A stretch of DNA of 32,765 bases from Gemmatimonadales bacterium (GCA_017881505.1 JADGQW010000008.1:1-32765); one strand, 5' to 3'; shown: positions 1-10,220, numbered from the stretch's first letter. Notes: generated from the letters alone by a model not told the origin. Program-made: numbers and translations.

Positions 1-54
1 CGTGACGTTGATGTCCGCGTTGAGCGGAGCGCGCGCCCGGCGCCGCGACGGCAT
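1..54 (-). CDS. tolR: ExbD/TolR family biopolymer transport protein, N-terminal fragment (runs off left edge)
   Basis: Reverse complement of 1-54 reads ATG... = MPSRRRARAPLNADINVT, the conserved ExbD/TolR N-terminus (ADINVTPLVD), directly downstream of tolQ; absent from the ORF track. Confidence 0.8.
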   Translation of the reverse strand, partial: MPSRRRARAPLNADINVT

Positions 55-55
55 C

Positions 56-766
56 CTAGATGTGGCCCTCGCGGGCGAGCGAGGCGATGAGCTCGCGCGC
101 GACCCCCTCGAGCTCGCCGGCGATGTAGTTCTGCCGCGCGGCGAAGATGTTGTAGGCGATCACGGCGGGGATCGCGACGGCGAGGCCCGCCACCGTCGTG
201 ACCAGCGCCTCCGCGACGCCCGGCGCCACCGCGGCGATGTTCCCCGCCCCGCTGGTCGAGATGCCGATGAAGGCGTCCATCACCCCGAGCACCGTGCCCA
301 GCAGGCCGAGGAGGGGGCTCACCGAACCGAACGTGGCCAGCCACGGCACGTAGCGGCCCAGCAGGTCGTGCTCGGCGTCCACCTGCGAGTCGAGCACCAT
401 CCGGAGCGCCTCGAGCTGGGTCGGCGTCAGCGTCTCCACCGGGCCGGAGCCGTGGTGCAGGCCACCGGGCCGCAGCTCGTGGAAGAAGGCGATCCCTTCG
501 TTGAAGAGGCGCTGGTAGGGCGAGGGGCCCATCACGCGGATGGCCTCCTGCGCCTCGTCGAGGCGGGAGGCGTGGGCGACCGCCTTGAAGAACCGGTCCC
601 CGGCGCGCCGCACGCGGCGGAACTGGAACAGCTTGGCGAAGATGAGGAACCACGAGACCGCCGAGAAGACCACGAGCACGGCGAGGACGATCTTGGTGGC
701 GAAGCTCGCCGAGGCGATGAGCTCCAGCTCGGTGGTGGGCACCGCGCCGCCGACCTGCAGGATCAC
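56..766 (-). CDS. tolQ: MotA/TolQ/ExbB proton channel family protein
   Basis: VILQVGGAVPTTELELIASASFATKIVLAVLVVFSAVSWFLIFAKL...PWLATFGSVSPLLGLLGTVLGVMDAF...VAPGVAEALVTTVAGLAVAIPAVIAYN; GTG start overlaps the upstream stop (GTGA). Confidence 0.93.
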   Translation of the reverse strand: MILQVGGAVPTTELELIASASFATKIVLAVLVVFSAVSWFLIFAKLFQFRRVRRAGDRFFKAVAHASRLDEAQEAIRVMGPSPYQRLFNEGIAFFHELRPGGLHHGSGPVETLTPTQLEALRMVLDSQVDAEHDLLGRYVPWLATFGSVSPLLGLLGTVLGVMDAFIGISTSGAGNIAAVAPGVAEALVTTVAGLAVAIPAVIAYNIFAARQNYIAGELEGVARELIASLAREGHI

Positions 767-1713
767 GACGCCTCCTTCACGATCCACTCGTAGGTCGCGC
801 GGAGCCCCTCCGCGAGGCCGACGCGGGGCGTCCAGCCGAGCACCCGCGCCGCCTTCTCCGTCACCAGCGCGTTCGCCAGCAGCTCTCCCGCGCGGGCCGG
901 GGCGTGCTCCACCGGCACCCGCACCCCCGAGGCCTCGAGCATCGTCGCGACGAGTCCGTTCACCGACGTCTGGATCCCGGTGCCGATGTTGAACGCGCGG
1001 GCGTCGATGGTGCCGTCGGGCGCCGGAAGGTCCGCCTCGGCGGCCAGGAGGTTGGCCCGCGCGACGTCGCTCACGTACACGTAGTCGCGCGTCTGTGCGC
1101 CGTCGCCGTAGACGGTGATCGGCTTGCCGGAGCGCAGGCGCTCGCCGAAGATGGCTACTACACCGGCCTCGCCGTGCGGGTCCTGCCGCGGCCCGTACAC
1201 GTTGCTGTAGCGGAGCACCGCGCCCTCGAGCCCATACAGCGCCGCGTAGCACGCCAGGTAGTGCTCGCCGGCGAGCTTGCTCACCCCGTACGGCGAGAGG
1301 GGCAGCTTGGGCGCCGTCTCGGGATGCGGCGGACGGCGCTCGCCGTACACCACGCCGCCGGAGGAGACGATCACCAGCCGCCGGCAGCCGCCCGCGCGCG
1401 CGCCCTCGAGCAGGTTGAGGAGGGCGAGGATGTTCTCCTCGGCGTCGAGCACCGGCTCGGCCACCGAGACGCGCACGTCCACCTGCGCGGCGTGATGGCA
1501 CACGACGTCGAACCGGCCCCCCGCCACGACGGCGCGCGCTTCGTCCGATCCGAGGTCGAGATGCAGGAATTCGGCGCCGGCGGGGACGTTCTGCCGGCGG
1601 CCGCGGGAGAGATTGTCGAGGACGGCGACGTGCCACCCGGCACCGAGGAACGCGTCGGCGACGTGCGACCCGATGAACCCGGCGCCTCCGGTGACGAGGA
1701 CGCGTCGTGTCAC
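763..1713 (-). CDS. NAD-dependent epimerase/dehydratase (UDP-glucose 4-epimerase-like extended SDR)
   Basis: [26 protein letters not shown] Rossmann motif; SSGGVVYGE; SPYGVSKLAGEHY (YxxxK); RYSNVYGPRQDP. Confidence 0.9.
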   Translation of the reverse strand: MTRRVLVTGGAGFIGSHVADAFLGAGWHVAVLDNLSRGRRQNVPAGAEFLHLDLGSDEARAVVAGGRFDVVCHHAAQVDVRVSVAEPVLDAEENILALLNLLEGARAGGCRRLVIVSSGGVVYGERRPPHPETAPKLPLSPYGVSKLAGEHYLACYAALYGLEGAVLRYSNVYGPRQDPHGEAGVVAIFGERLRSGKPITVYGDGAQTRDYVYVSDVARANLLAAEADLPAPDGTIDARAFNIGTGIQTSVNGLVATMLEASGVRVPVEHAPARAGELLANALVTEKAARVLGWTPRVGLAEGLRATYEWIVKEAS

Positions 1714-1733
1714 GAAGGGGACCCCTGGAACGA

Positions 1734-1758
1734 CGAACCCGCCGGAGCGGCGGGTTCG
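1734..1758 (-). terminator. Perfect 10-bp inverted repeat between the LysM gene and the epimerase gene; likely terminator or attenuator
   Basis: CGAACCCGCC-ggagc-GGCGGGTTCG in the 52-bp gap after the LysM stop; no strong U-tract. Confidence 0.5.
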
Positions 1759-1765
1759 CGATGCG

Positions 1766-3121
1766 TCACGATGGCATGCGGCGGATCTGCCGCGCGGCGG
1801 CACCGGGACGGATGTCCGGCTGGCGGACCTCGAGCACCACGAGCGTGGCGGTCTTCGCGCGAGTGTGGACGACGATCGCTTCAGCCTGCTCGCGCTCGGG
1901 GACGCCCTGGTTGGCCGCCGCGCCGATGCGGAAGACATCGCCGAGCCGGACGCCGTCGTCGGCGCCGACGTTCACGAAGAGCACGTCCTGCACGCTGCTG
2001 ATCTCGCCACCGCGCCGCGTCCCGATGATCTGGCCTTCGATGCCAGAGTCGGTGGGGACCGCGCGGGCACTGCTGTCATAGTGGTACGCCGGCACCTTGA
2101 GGACATGCGTGCCGATCCGCAGCGGGCTGTACAGCGCGGTCACCGTCGCGGCGACGGTCTGGCCGTTCTCGCCATCGGCGTCGACCCGCACGAGCCCCAG
2201 GGGACGGATGACGTCGCCGTAGCCGAGGATGGACCGCTCGGCGTCGTAGGCGAGGAGGAGGTCCCCGCGCTTGTACGCCTGGCCGTCCGGCGGCGCGACC
2301 ACGACCGACGCGAAGAGCGTCGCCGAGGTCCGCGCCTGGAGCCGGTGCAGCGCCGTCTTGTCGAGGTTCCCACCGAGCATCCCCGATTCGAGGGCGCGGC
2401 TGTCGGCCACGAACCCCGAGGCGTAGTACTCACCGGCGCGCACCGCCCGGTACGAGTGCTGGTCCTCGACTTTGACGTTCGGCTCCGCCGCGCGGGCGCG
2501 GCGGCTGAAGATCGTCGGTCCCTCGGTGTTCGGGAGCGGGGTCGCCGGCGCGGGGGCCGCCCGCGTGGAGTCCGCCGTCGGCGTGAGGGGCACGTTTTCC
2601 GTGGGTGTCGGGGCGGGCACTTCGGCCGTCGGCGCGACCGCCGCCTGCTCGGGCGGCGCCACCAGGCGCAGTTCCTCGCCGGGGAAGATCCAGTGCGGAT
2701 CCTCGACCACGTTGGTGTTGAGGCGGTAGATCTCGGGCCAGAGGAGCGCGTCACCGAGGAACTGGTGCGCCAGGGACCAAAGCGTCTCGCCCTGCTGGAC
2801 GAGGTGCGTCTCCGGCGGCGCGCCGACCACCTGGCGCTGCTCCTGCGCTACGCTCGCCGGGGCCGCCGTGGGCTGCTGGCCGGGGCGTTGCGCGGCCTGC
2901 TGAGCAGGCTGCTGGGCCGGCCGCTGCGGGGCGGCCTCCTGGCCCGCCTGCTCCTGCCGCGCCGTCTGCTGCCCGGACTGCGCCGCGGCGCGCCGAGCCT
3001 GCTCGATCGGCTTCTGGATCATCGTAGGCGCCTGCGCCACGAGGGGCGCCGACACCAGCAGCAGCGCGAACGCCGCCGCGATTGGCGCGCCGCTAGAACG
3101 GCAGATCGTCGTCCTCCTCAT
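1766..3121 (-). CDS. LysM domain-containing secreted protein
   Basis: Signal peptide-like MRRTTICRSSGAPIAAAFALLLVSAPLVAQA, Q/A/P-rich linker, then LysM THLVQQGETLWSLAHQFLGDALLWPEIYRLN...PHWIFPGEELRL. Confidence 0.82.
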   Translation of the reverse strand: MRRTTICRSSGAPIAAAFALLLVSAPLVAQAPTMIQKPIEQARRAAAQSGQQTARQEQAGQEAAPQRPAQQPAQQAAQRPGQQPTAAPASVAQEQRQVVGAPPETHLVQQGETLWSLAHQFLGDALLWPEIYRLNTNVVEDPHWIFPGEELRLVAPPEQAAVAPTAEVPAPTPTENVPLTPTADSTRAAPAPATPLPNTEGPTIFSRRARAAEPNVKVEDQHSYRAVRAGEYYASGFVADSRALESGMLGGNLDKTALHRLQARTSATLFASVVVAPPDGQAYKRGDLLLAYDAERSILGYGDVIRPLGLVRVDADGENGQTVAATVTALYSPLRIGTHVLKVPAYHYDSSARAVPTDSGIEGQIIGTRRGGEISSVQDVLFVNVGADDGVRLGDVFRIGAAANQGVPEREQAEAIVVHTRAKTATLVVLEVRQPDIRPGAAARQIRRMPS

Positions 3122-3596
3122 CGAGCGCCCCCGGGAAGTCGTCGAAAGTCTCTTCCCCATCCTTCTTGGCCGGCTCGGCGTCCTTCTTGGCGGCAGACGC
3201 CGCCGCCGGACGCCGGCTCCCCCCTTCCCCACCCGAACCCGCGTCCGAGCGGCCCGACAGCATCACGAGCTCGCGGACGTTCACCTCGGTGACGTAGCGG
3301 GTCTGCTTCTCCTTGTCCTCGTACGTCCGGTACTCGATCCGGCCCTCCACGTAGACCCGGTCACCCTTCTTCAGGTACTTCTCGATCGTGTCCGCCAGCC
3401 CCGACCCGCGCGACGCGTTCCACGCCACGCACTTGTGCCACTCCGTCTTCTCCTGCTTCTCCCCACCCTGGGTCGTCCACTGGCGGCTGGTGGCCAGCGA
3501 GAACTGCGCGACCCGGCTCCCGTTCGTGGTGGTGCGGACCTCCGGATCGGCTCCGAGATTCCCGATCAGCATCACCTTATTGAGACTCCGGCTCAC
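3093..3596 (-). CDS. ssb: Single-stranded DNA-binding protein
   Basis: VSRSLNKVMLIGNLGADPEVRTTTNGSRVAQFSLATSRQW...WHKCVAW...GDRVYVEGRIEYRTYEDKEKQTRYVTEV; acidic C-terminal tip DDDLPF. Confidence 0.96.
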   Translation of the reverse strand: MSRSLNKVMLIGNLGADPEVRTTTNGSRVAQFSLATSRQWTTQGGEKQEKTEWHKCVAWNASRGSGLADTIEKYLKKGDRVYVEGRIEYRTYEDKEKQTRYVTEVNVRELVMLSGRSDAGSGGEGGSRRPAAASAAKKDAEPAKKDGEETFDDFPGALDEEDDDLPF

Positions 3597-3639
3597 CTGA
3601 CCCTCCCCATGCTGGACTCGGGTACCACGGACAGCACGG

Positions 3640-3669
3640 AAGTTAGGGCGGGACAAGGGTTTTTGTCAA
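3640..3669 (-). promoter_or_regulatory. Putative sigma70-type promoter of ssb
   Basis: Minus strand TTGACA (3664-3669), 18-nt spacer, TAACTT (3640-3645), upstream of the ssb GTG at 3596. Confidence 0.4.
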
Positions 3670-3690
3670 TCAAAAGTGCGTTCCCCGACA

Positions 3691-4155
3691 TCATTTCCGC
3701 GCCCCTCGAGCGGCCAGATCGAGGCCCATCAGGACGGCATCTTCGGTCGGCTTTCGGTAGTAATTCGGGCGCACCCCCAACGTCCCGAACCCCGCCGCGA
3801 GGTACATCGCGATCGCGGCCTCGTTCGACCGCCGGACCTCGAGGTAGACCTTCGCCGCGCCACGCTCGGCCAGCCACGCCAGGCAGGCCGCGAGGAGCCG
3901 CTTCCCGAGCCCCTTGCGCCGGTGCTCCGGCGCCACGGCCAGGTTGAGGATCTCCCCCTCGTCCTCGACCGCCGAGCAGAAGGCGTAGCCGGTCAGCTCT
4001 CTCGCCTTGTCGTCGAGCACGAACCCCTGGAGGTGGTCGAACCCGAGGATCTCCTCGAAGGAGCGCCTCGACCAGGGGTCGCCGAAGATGGCGCGCTCCA
4101 GCGCCGCCACCCTCTCGACGTCGCCCGGGGCGAACCGCCTAGCGCCCTTCGGCAC
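3691..4155 (-). CDS. rimI: Ribosomal protein S18-alanine N-acetyltransferase (GNAT)
   Basis: FGDPWSRRSFEEIL...GYAFCSAVEDEGEILNLAVAPEHRRKGLGKRLL...VYLEVRRSNEAAIAMYLAAGF; adjacent to tsaB. Confidence 0.92.
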   Translation of the reverse strand: MPKGARRFAPGDVERVAALERAIFGDPWSRRSFEEILGFDHLQGFVLDDKARELTGYAFCSAVEDEGEILNLAVAPEHRRKGLGKRLLAACLAWLAERGAAKVYLEVRRSNEAAIAMYLAAGFGTLGVRPNYYRKPTEDAVLMGLDLAARGARK

Positions 4156-4819
4156 TCTGCTCCCTCGCGAGCCGCCGCGCCTCCGCCTCGGCGAGGCGCC
4201 CGTAGGCCGGCTCCCAGCGGCCCGGGTCCTCCACCGCCACCGGTCCACCCGCCCGTCCCACCAGGCCGAGGAGCGCGGCCGCGGACGCGTCGCGCTCCGA
4301 AGCCCGCGTCGCAGGCGCGCCCGGCCGCTCGCCGGCGGCCGGCGCCAGCCTCGGCGCTTCGATCACCTCCACGCCACTCCGCCCTACCCGGTAGACCGCC
4401 CGGTAGCACTCCCCGCGCAGCGCGTCGTAGCGCACTTCGACCTCCAGGGGCGTCGCGCCATCCGCGGCCTTCGCCGTCGCGGCCGCGGCGCCGAGCAGCG
4501 AGGGCGCGGCCATCAGCGGCACGCCGAGGGCCCGGCAGAGGCCCTTCGCGAACGCGGCGCCGATGCGCAATCCGGTGAACGCGCCGGGGCCGTCGGCCAC
4601 CAGCACCCCGGTGAGCGCCGCCGGCTCCACCCCCCGCGCGGAGAGGACCCCGGCCACGATCGTGCCGATGTCCCGCGAGAGCGCGCGCCGGTCCTCCACC
4701 CGGACATCGGCCCCCGGCTCGTCTGGGTTGCCGAGTGCAATAGTCGGATAGTCCGTCGCCGTGTCGAACGCGAGGATCAGGACCGGCCGGGTCGCCACGC
4801 CACCGCCCGGGCCCGTCAC
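4139..4819 (-). CDS. tsaB: tRNA t6A biosynthesis protein TsaB
   Basis: RPVLILAFDTATDYPTIALG...LSRDIGTIVAGVL...ADGPGAFTGLRIGAAFAKGL; tsaE-tsaB-rimI neighbourhood. Confidence 0.93.
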   Translation of the reverse strand: MTGPGGGVATRPVLILAFDTATDYPTIALGNPDEPGADVRVEDRRALSRDIGTIVAGVLSARGVEPAALTGVLVADGPGAFTGLRIGAAFAKGLCRALGVPLMAAPSLLGAAAATAKAADGATPLEVEVRYDALRGECYRAVYRVGRSGVEVIEAPRLAPAAGERPGAPATRASERDASAAALLGLVGRAGGPVAVEDPGRWEPAYGRLAEAEARRLAREQSAEGR

Positions 4820-5232
4820 GCCATCTCCAGACGACGGAGCACCGCGTCGGCCACGTAGGACAGCACCACGTGGTGCGTGAGCGGCGGGAGCTCCGCGCCG
4901 AACCGCTCGGGCCATTCGACGAGGACCACGGCGTCCCGCTCGCGCATCATGTCGTCGAAGCCGAGGTCGGCGGCCTCTCCGGGGCGGCGGAGCCGGTACC
5001 CGTCCACATGGTAGACGGTGCAGCCGGCGCCGTCGTAACGGTGGACGAGGGCGAAGGTGGGGCTGGTGACGCTCTGGCGCACGCCGAGCCCGACGGCGAT
5101 GGCCCGGACGAGCGTGGTCTTCCCCGCGCCGAGCTCGCCGGAGAGGCCGACGACGGCGGGGCGCGCGAGGGAGCGGGCGAAGCGGACGCCCCACTCGGCG
5201 AGGCCCGCTTCGTCGAAGGTCCCGGCGGCCAC
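4816..5232 (-). CDS. tsaE: tRNA t6A biosynthesis ATPase TsaE
   Basis: P-loop GELGAGKTTLVRAIAVGLG; SPTFALVHRY; VYHVDGYRL; VVLVEWPERF. Start uncertain: GTG at 5232 just after the uvrB stop is plausible, ORF track start is 5310. Confidence 0.88.
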   Translation of the reverse strand: MAAGTFDEAGLAEWGVRFARSLARPAVVGLSGELGAGKTTLVRAIAVGLGVRQSVTSPTFALVHRYDGAGCTVYHVDGYRLRRPGEAADLGFDDMMRERDAVVLVEWPERFGAELPPLTHHVVLSYVADAVLRRLEMA

Positions 5233-5236
5233 CGCG

Positions 5237-7366
5237 CTAGCGCCCACGGCGCCGCCCCCTCCCACCGCGTCCCCGTCCCTCGCCGGCGCCCTGTCCGCCC
5301 GCGTCCGCAACCGGCTCCCCTTCGCGTCTTGGCGTCTTGGCGCCTTGGCGTCTGCCGCCGCCCGCCGCCTTGAGGTCCATGACCTGGTCGCGGATCTGCG
5401 CGGCGAGCTCGAAGTCGAGGTCCTCGGCGGCCGTCTTCATCTCCGCCTCCAGCATCCCGATGAGCGCCGCCTTCTCGTCGGGGTCGGCGGCGGCCCAGTC
5501 GGCGGCGGCCTTGCCGAGGAGGGCGAGGGGCTCGGCGCGCGGCACGGGGTCCTCGCGCGCGTCGGCCACGCGGGTGGATAAGCGGATCTCGTCCACCGAC
5601 TTCACGATGGAGCGCGGGGTGATGCCGTGCTCGAGGTTGTAGGCGCGCTGGACCTCGCGGCGCCGGTCCATCTCCTCGAGGGCGGCGGTCATCGAGTCGG
5701 TCATCCGGTCGGCGTAGAGGATCGCCTTCCCCTGCTCGTGCCGGGCGGCGCGCCCCACGGTCTGGATGATGGCGGTCCGGGAACGGAGGAACCCCTCCTG
5801 GTCGGCGTCGAGGACGGCGACGAGGGAGACCTCGGGGAGGTCGAGCCCCTCGCGGAGGAGGTTGATGCCGACGAGCACGTCGAACTCGCCGAGGCGCAAG
5901 CCCCGGACGATGTCCATCCGTTCGATGGTGTCGATGTCGGAGTGCATGTAGCGCACCCGCACGCCGACCTGGGCGAAGAAGTCGGTGAGGTCCTCCGCCA
6001 TCCGCTTGGTGAGGGTCGTGACGAGGACCCGCTCCCCCTTCCGGGCGCGGAGGCGGATCTCGGCGAGGAGGTCGTCCACCTGGCCAGCGACGGGGCGCAC
6101 CTCCACCGCGGGATCGATGAGGCCGGTCGGCCGCACCAGCTGCTCGACCACGACGCCGCCCGAGAGCCGCAGCTCCTCGGGCCCGGGGGTGGCCGAGACG
6201 AAGAGCACCCGCGGCGCGAAGTGCAGGAACTCCTCGTAGCGCAGCGGGCGGTTGTCGAGCGCGGAGGGGAGGCGGAAGCCGTACTCGACGAGGGTCTCCT
6301 TCCGCGCGCGGTCGCCGTTCGACATCGCGTGGAGCTGGGGGACGGTCACGTGCGACTCGTCCACCACGACCAGGAAGTCGGGTGGGAAGAAGTCGAGGAG
6401 CACCGCCGGCCGCTCCCCCGGGGCCCGGCCGGAGATGTGCCGGCTGTAGTTCTCGATGCCGTGGCAGGTGCCGACCTCGAGGAGCATCTCGATGTCGAAG
6501 GTGGTGCGCGACTCGAGCCGCTGGGCCTCGAGGAGCTTCCCCGCCGTCCGCAGCGCGCGGAGCCGCTCCGCGAGCTCGGCGCGGATGAGGCCCACCGCCC
6601 GCTCGAGGTTGTCGCGGTCGGTCACGAAGTGGGTGGCGGGGTAGATCGCGCACCGTTCGAGGGGCGCGACGGCCTTGCCGGTCAGCGGGTCGATCTTGGT
6701 GATGCGCTCGAGCACGTCGCCGTTGAGCTCGAGGCGGACGGCCTGCTCCTCGTACGCGGGGAAGACCTCGATGACGTCGCCGCGGACCCGGAACACCCCC
6801 GGCTCGAAGGCGACGTCGTTCCGCTGGTACTGGATGTCCACCAGCCGCTCGAGGATCGGCCGGCGGCCCACCGTCTCCCCGACCGCGACGCGGAGCATCT
6901 GCTGCTTGTACTCGACGGGATCGCCCAGGCCGTAGATGGCGGAGACCGTCGCCACGACCACGGTGTCGTCCCGCTCGACGAGGCTCGACGTGGTGCGCAG
7001 GCGGAGGCGCTCGATGTCCTCGTTGATCGAGGCGTCCTTCTCGATGTACGTGTCGGTCGAGGGGACGTACGCCTCGGGCTGGTAGTAGTCGTAGTACGAG
7101 ACGAAGTACTCGACGGCGTTCTGCGGGAAGAACGACTTGAGCTCGCCGTAGAGCTGCGCGGCGAGGGTCTTGTTGTGCGAGAGGACGAGGGCCGGGATCC
7201 CCAGCTCGCGGACCACGTGGGCGACCGTCATCGTCTTGCCGGAGCCCGTGACGCCGAGCAGCACCTGGTGGCGGTCGCCGCGCCGGAAGGCCCGGACCAG
7301 CTCGGCGATGGCCTGCGGCTGGTGGCCGGCCGGCTCGAAGGGGGATACGAGCTGGAAGGGGCTCAC
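5237..7366 (-). CDS. uvrB: Excinuclease ABC subunit UvrB
   Basis: [48 protein letters not shown]...[12 protein letters not shown]...[57 protein letters not shown]-like C-terminus followed by a tail. Confidence 0.97.
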   Translation of the reverse strand: MSPFQLVSPFEPAGHQPQAIAELVRAFRRGDRHQVLLGVTGSGKTMTVAHVVRELGIPALVLSHNKTLAAQLYGELKSFFPQNAVEYFVSYYDYYQPEAYVPSTDTYIEKDASINEDIERLRLRTTSSLVERDDTVVVATVSAIYGLGDPVEYKQQMLRVAVGETVGRRPILERLVDIQYQRNDVAFEPGVFRVRGDVIEVFPAYEEQAVRLELNGDVLERITKIDPLTGKAVAPLERCAIYPATHFVTDRDNLERAVGLIRAELAERLRALRTAGKLLEAQRLESRTTFDIEMLLEVGTCHGIENYSRHISGRAPGERPAVLLDFFPPDFLVVVDESHVTVPQLHAMSNGDRARKETLVEYGFRLPSALDNRPLRYEEFLHFAPRVLFVSATPGPEELRLSGGVVVEQLVRPTGLIDPAVEVRPVAGQVDDLLAEIRLRARKGERVLVTTLTKRMAEDLTDFFAQVGVRVRYMHSDIDTIERMDIVRGLRLGEFDVLVGINLLREGLDLPEVSLVAVLDADQEGFLRSRTAIIQTVGRAARHEQGKAILYADRMTDSMTAALEEMDRRREVQRAYNLEHGITPRSIVKSVDEIRLSTRVADAREDPVPRAEPLALLGKAAADWAAADPDEKAALIGMLEAEMKTAAEDLDFELAAQIRDQVMDLKAAGGGRRQGAKTPRREGEPVADAGGQGAGEGRGRGGRGRRRGR
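5321..5352. repeat. Tandem octamer minisatellite (4 imperfect units)
   Basis: TTCGCGTC TTGGCGTC TTGGCGCC TTGGCGTC, exact period 8, within the 3' end of uvrB. Confidence 0.85.
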
Positions 7367-9525
7367 GCGAGCGTGCGGTCGCGCCGGCGGACCTCGACGA
7401 CGCCCTTCACGCGGCGGATGGCCTTGATGACCTTGTTGAGGTGGGTCAGGTTCTCGACCTCCACGACGACCGATCCCAGCATCCCCCCTTCGCCGCTGCT
7501 CAGCTCCGCCGCCCGCATGTTGGTGCCCGCCTGCGAGACCGCGAGGCAGACGTCGGCGTAGAGGCCGCGCCGGTCCTCCCCCGCGACGGTGAGCCGCACG
7601 GTGAAGACCTCGCCTTCCACCTCCTGCCAGTCGAGGTCGAGGCGCCGCTCCGGCTCGTCGGTCAGGGCGAGAAGATTGGGGCAGTCCACCCGGTGGATGC
7701 TGATGCCGCGGCCCCGCGTCACGTAGCCGGTCACCGCGTCGCCCGGCACCGGCTGGCAGCAGGACGAGTACCGGACCATCAGCCCGTCCACGCCCTGGAT
7801 GCGCACGCCGCGGCCGACGCGCATCCGCTGGACGAGGCGGCCGATGGCGCCGGGCTTGGGCGCCGGCGCGTCTTCCGGCGGGAGGTCGGGGAAGAGCGCG
7901 CCCAGCACCTGGCTGAACGAGAGATCGCCGCGGCCGAGGGCGGCCTCGAGGTGGGGCGCGTCGTGCACGCTGAGCTTCCCGGCGGCGCGCTTCATCGCGT
8001 CCTCGTCGGGCTTGGCGAGGCGGCGGCGGCGCAGCTCGCGGTCGAGGATCTCCTGCCCCAGCGCCACCGAGGCGGCGTATTCCTCCTGCCGCAGCCACTG
8101 CCGGATCTTCTGCCGCGCGCGGCCGGTCCGCACGTGCGAGAGCCAGTCGCGGGAGGGGTGGGCGCCGGCGGAGGTGAGGATCTCGACGGAGTCGCCGTTC
8201 TTGAGCTGGCGGTGCAGCGGCGCGATGCGGCCGTTCACCTTCGCGCCGTGGCAGCGGAGCCCGACCTCCGTGTGCACCGCGAAGGCGAAGTCGATCGGCG
8301 TGGCGCTCTTGGGGAGCTGCTTGACGTCCCCTTCGGGCGTGAAGACGAAGATCTCGTCCTGGTAGAGATCGATCTTCAGGAACTCGAGGAACTCCTCCGG
8401 CGTGTGCGCGTCCTGCTGGTGCTCGAGGAGCTGGCGGAACCACGACAGGTGCCGGTCGAGGTCGTCCTGGAGCCGCCCCTCCTTGTACAGCCAGTGCGCG
8501 GCGATCCCGTACTCCGCCGTCTCGTGCATCTCGTGGGTGCGGATCTGGATCTCGTAGAGGTGCCCGCCCGGGCCGAAGATCGTCGTGTGCAGCGACTGGT
8601 AGCCGTTCGACTTCGGCTGGGCGATGTAGTCCTTGATCCGCTCCTGGAGCGGCGTCCACCGCGCGTGGATCACGCCCAGCGCGTGGTAGCAGTCGGGCAC
8701 CGCGTTCACCAGCACGCGGATCGCCATCAGGTCGAAGATCTCCTCGAAGGGCACGCCCCGCCGCACGATCTTCTTCCAGATGGACCAGAGGTGCTTGGGG
8801 CGGCCGGTGACCTCGACGTCGGCGATCCCCGCGCGCGCCAGCTCGCGGCGCAGCGGCCCCTGCATCTTCTCGACCAGCTCCTCCCGCTCGGCGCGCTTCG
8901 ACTGGACCTTGCGGGCCAGCGCCTTGTACTCCTCGGGCTCCAGGTACTTGAAGGCCAGGTCCTCCAGCTCCGCCTTCACGCCCGCCATCCCGAACCGGTG
9001 CGCCAGCGCGGCGTACAGGTCCCGCGTCTCGAGCGCGATGCGCGCCTGCTTCTCCTCGGGGAGGTGCTCGAGGGTCCGCATGTTGTGGAGCCGGTCGGCG
9101 AGCTTGATGATGATGACCCGCGCGTCCTTCGCGACCGAGAGCAGCAGCTTGCGGTAGTTCTCGACCTGCTCCTCGGCGCTGGAGCGGAAGGTGATGGTGG
9201 AGAGCTTGGTGAGGCCGTCCACGATCCCCGCCACCTCGGGGCCGAACTCCCCCTGGAGGTCCTGCAGGGAGATGTCGGTGTCCTCGATGACGTCGTGCAG
9301 GAGGCCGCACGCGACGGAGACGGAATCGAGGTGCTGCTCGACGAGGATCTTCGCCACCGCCACGCCGTGGGTGACCGCCTCCTCCCCCGAGAGCCGGAGC
9401 TGGCCGCGGTGCGCCGACGCGCTGTAGCGGTAGGCGCGCTCGATGAGGCCGAGGTCGAACCGGTCCGCGAGGGGGGTGAGGGCCTCGGTGAGGCCGGGGA
9501 TGACGGGCACGCCGGTGGCGGTCAC
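7363..9525 (-). CDS. relA: Bifunctional (p)ppGpp synthetase/hydrolase, RelA/SpoT family
   Basis: HD domain HRGQLR...[32 protein letters not shown]; synthetase [56 protein letters not shown]-terminal ACT-like domain; GTG start. Confidence 0.96.
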   Translation of the reverse strand: MTATGVPVIPGLTEALTPLADRFDLGLIERAYRYSASAHRGQLRLSGEEAVTHGVAVAKILVEQHLDSVSVACGLLHDVIEDTDISLQDLQGEFGPEVAGIVDGLTKLSTITFRSSAEEQVENYRKLLLSVAKDARVIIIKLADRLHNMRTLEHLPEEKQARIALETRDLYAALAHRFGMAGVKAELEDLAFKYLEPEEYKALARKVQSKRAEREELVEKMQGPLRRELARAGIADVEVTGRPKHLWSIWKKIVRRGVPFEEIFDLMAIRVLVNAVPDCYHALGVIHARWTPLQERIKDYIAQPKSNGYQSLHTTIFGPGGHLYEIQIRTHEMHETAEYGIAAHWLYKEGRLQDDLDRHLSWFRQLLEHQQDAHTPEEFLEFLKIDLYQDEIFVFTPEGDVKQLPKSATPIDFAFAVHTEVGLRCHGAKVNGRIAPLHRQLKNGDSVEILTSAGAHPSRDWLSHVRTGRARQKIRQWLRQEEYAASVALGQEILDRELRRRRLAKPDEDAMKRAAGKLSVHDAPHLEAALGRGDLSFSQVLGALFPDLPPEDAPAPKPGAIGRLVQRMRVGRGVRIQGVDGLMVRYSSCCQPVPGDAVTGYVTRGRGISIHRVDCPNLLALTDEPERRLDLDWQEVEGEVFTVRLTVAGEDRRGLYADVCLAVSQAGTNMRAAELSSGEGGMLGSVVVEVENLTHLNKVIKAIRRVKGVVEVRRRDRTLA

Positions 9526-10207
9526 AGGAGGCCCGCCTCCGCGAAGCTGACGTAGCGCCCGGCGCCGACGACGACGTGGTCGTACACCGGGAGGTCGAGG
9601 ATCCGCCCCGCGTCCACCAGCTGGCGCGTGGCGGCGCGGTCGTCGGCCGAGGGGGTGGGATCGCCCGAGGGATGGTTGTGCACCACGATGACCCCCGCCG
9701 CCGATTCGGCGATGGCGCCGCGGAACACCTCCCGGGGATGCACCAGCGATGCGTTCAAGAGCCCTCGGGTGACGAGCAGGTCGCGCAGGACGCCGCTCTG
9801 GCTGTCGAGCGCGAGCACGTGGAACTCCTCCGCCGGCAGGTCGGCGAGCCGGGGGGCGTAGAAGCGGTACACGTCCGCCGGCGAGCGGATCCGCACCCGC
9901 GCGGCGCGGCCCTCCTCCTGGATCCGGCGTCCCAGCTCGAGGGCGGCGGCGAGGCGCGAGGCCTTGGCCGGGCCGATCCCCGACGTGCGCGCCAGCTCGG
10001 CCGGCGAGCGGCGTGCCAGGTCCCCCACGCCCGGGCCCCCGTCCGCCAGCAGGGCCCCGGCGACGTCCGCGGCGGAGTGTCCCGCGCGGCCCGTCGAGAG
10101 GAGAATGGCGATGAGCTCCGCCGCCGTCAACGCAGCAGGGCCGAGGCGGAAGAGGCGCTCGCGAGGCCGGTCGGCGCCCGGGGGTTCCCGCACGAAGGTG
10201 TGCATGG
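9522..10207 (-). CDS. radC: RadC/JAB1 (MPN+) family DNA repair-type protein
   Basis: [26 protein letters not shown]; Hh[24 protein letters not shown] motif [15 protein letters not shown]. Confidence 0.93.
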
Positions 10208-10220
10208 CCCCAAAATGGCG

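Noticed and set aside
5321-5352. Possible CRISPR-like array
   Set aside because: Units are only 8 bp and contiguous without spacers; a minisatellite instead.
5237-9310. 1357-aa minus ORF fused upstream of uvrB
   Set aside because: The N-terminal two thirds is out-of-frame relA sequence; only the [14 protein letters not shown]... part is UvrB.
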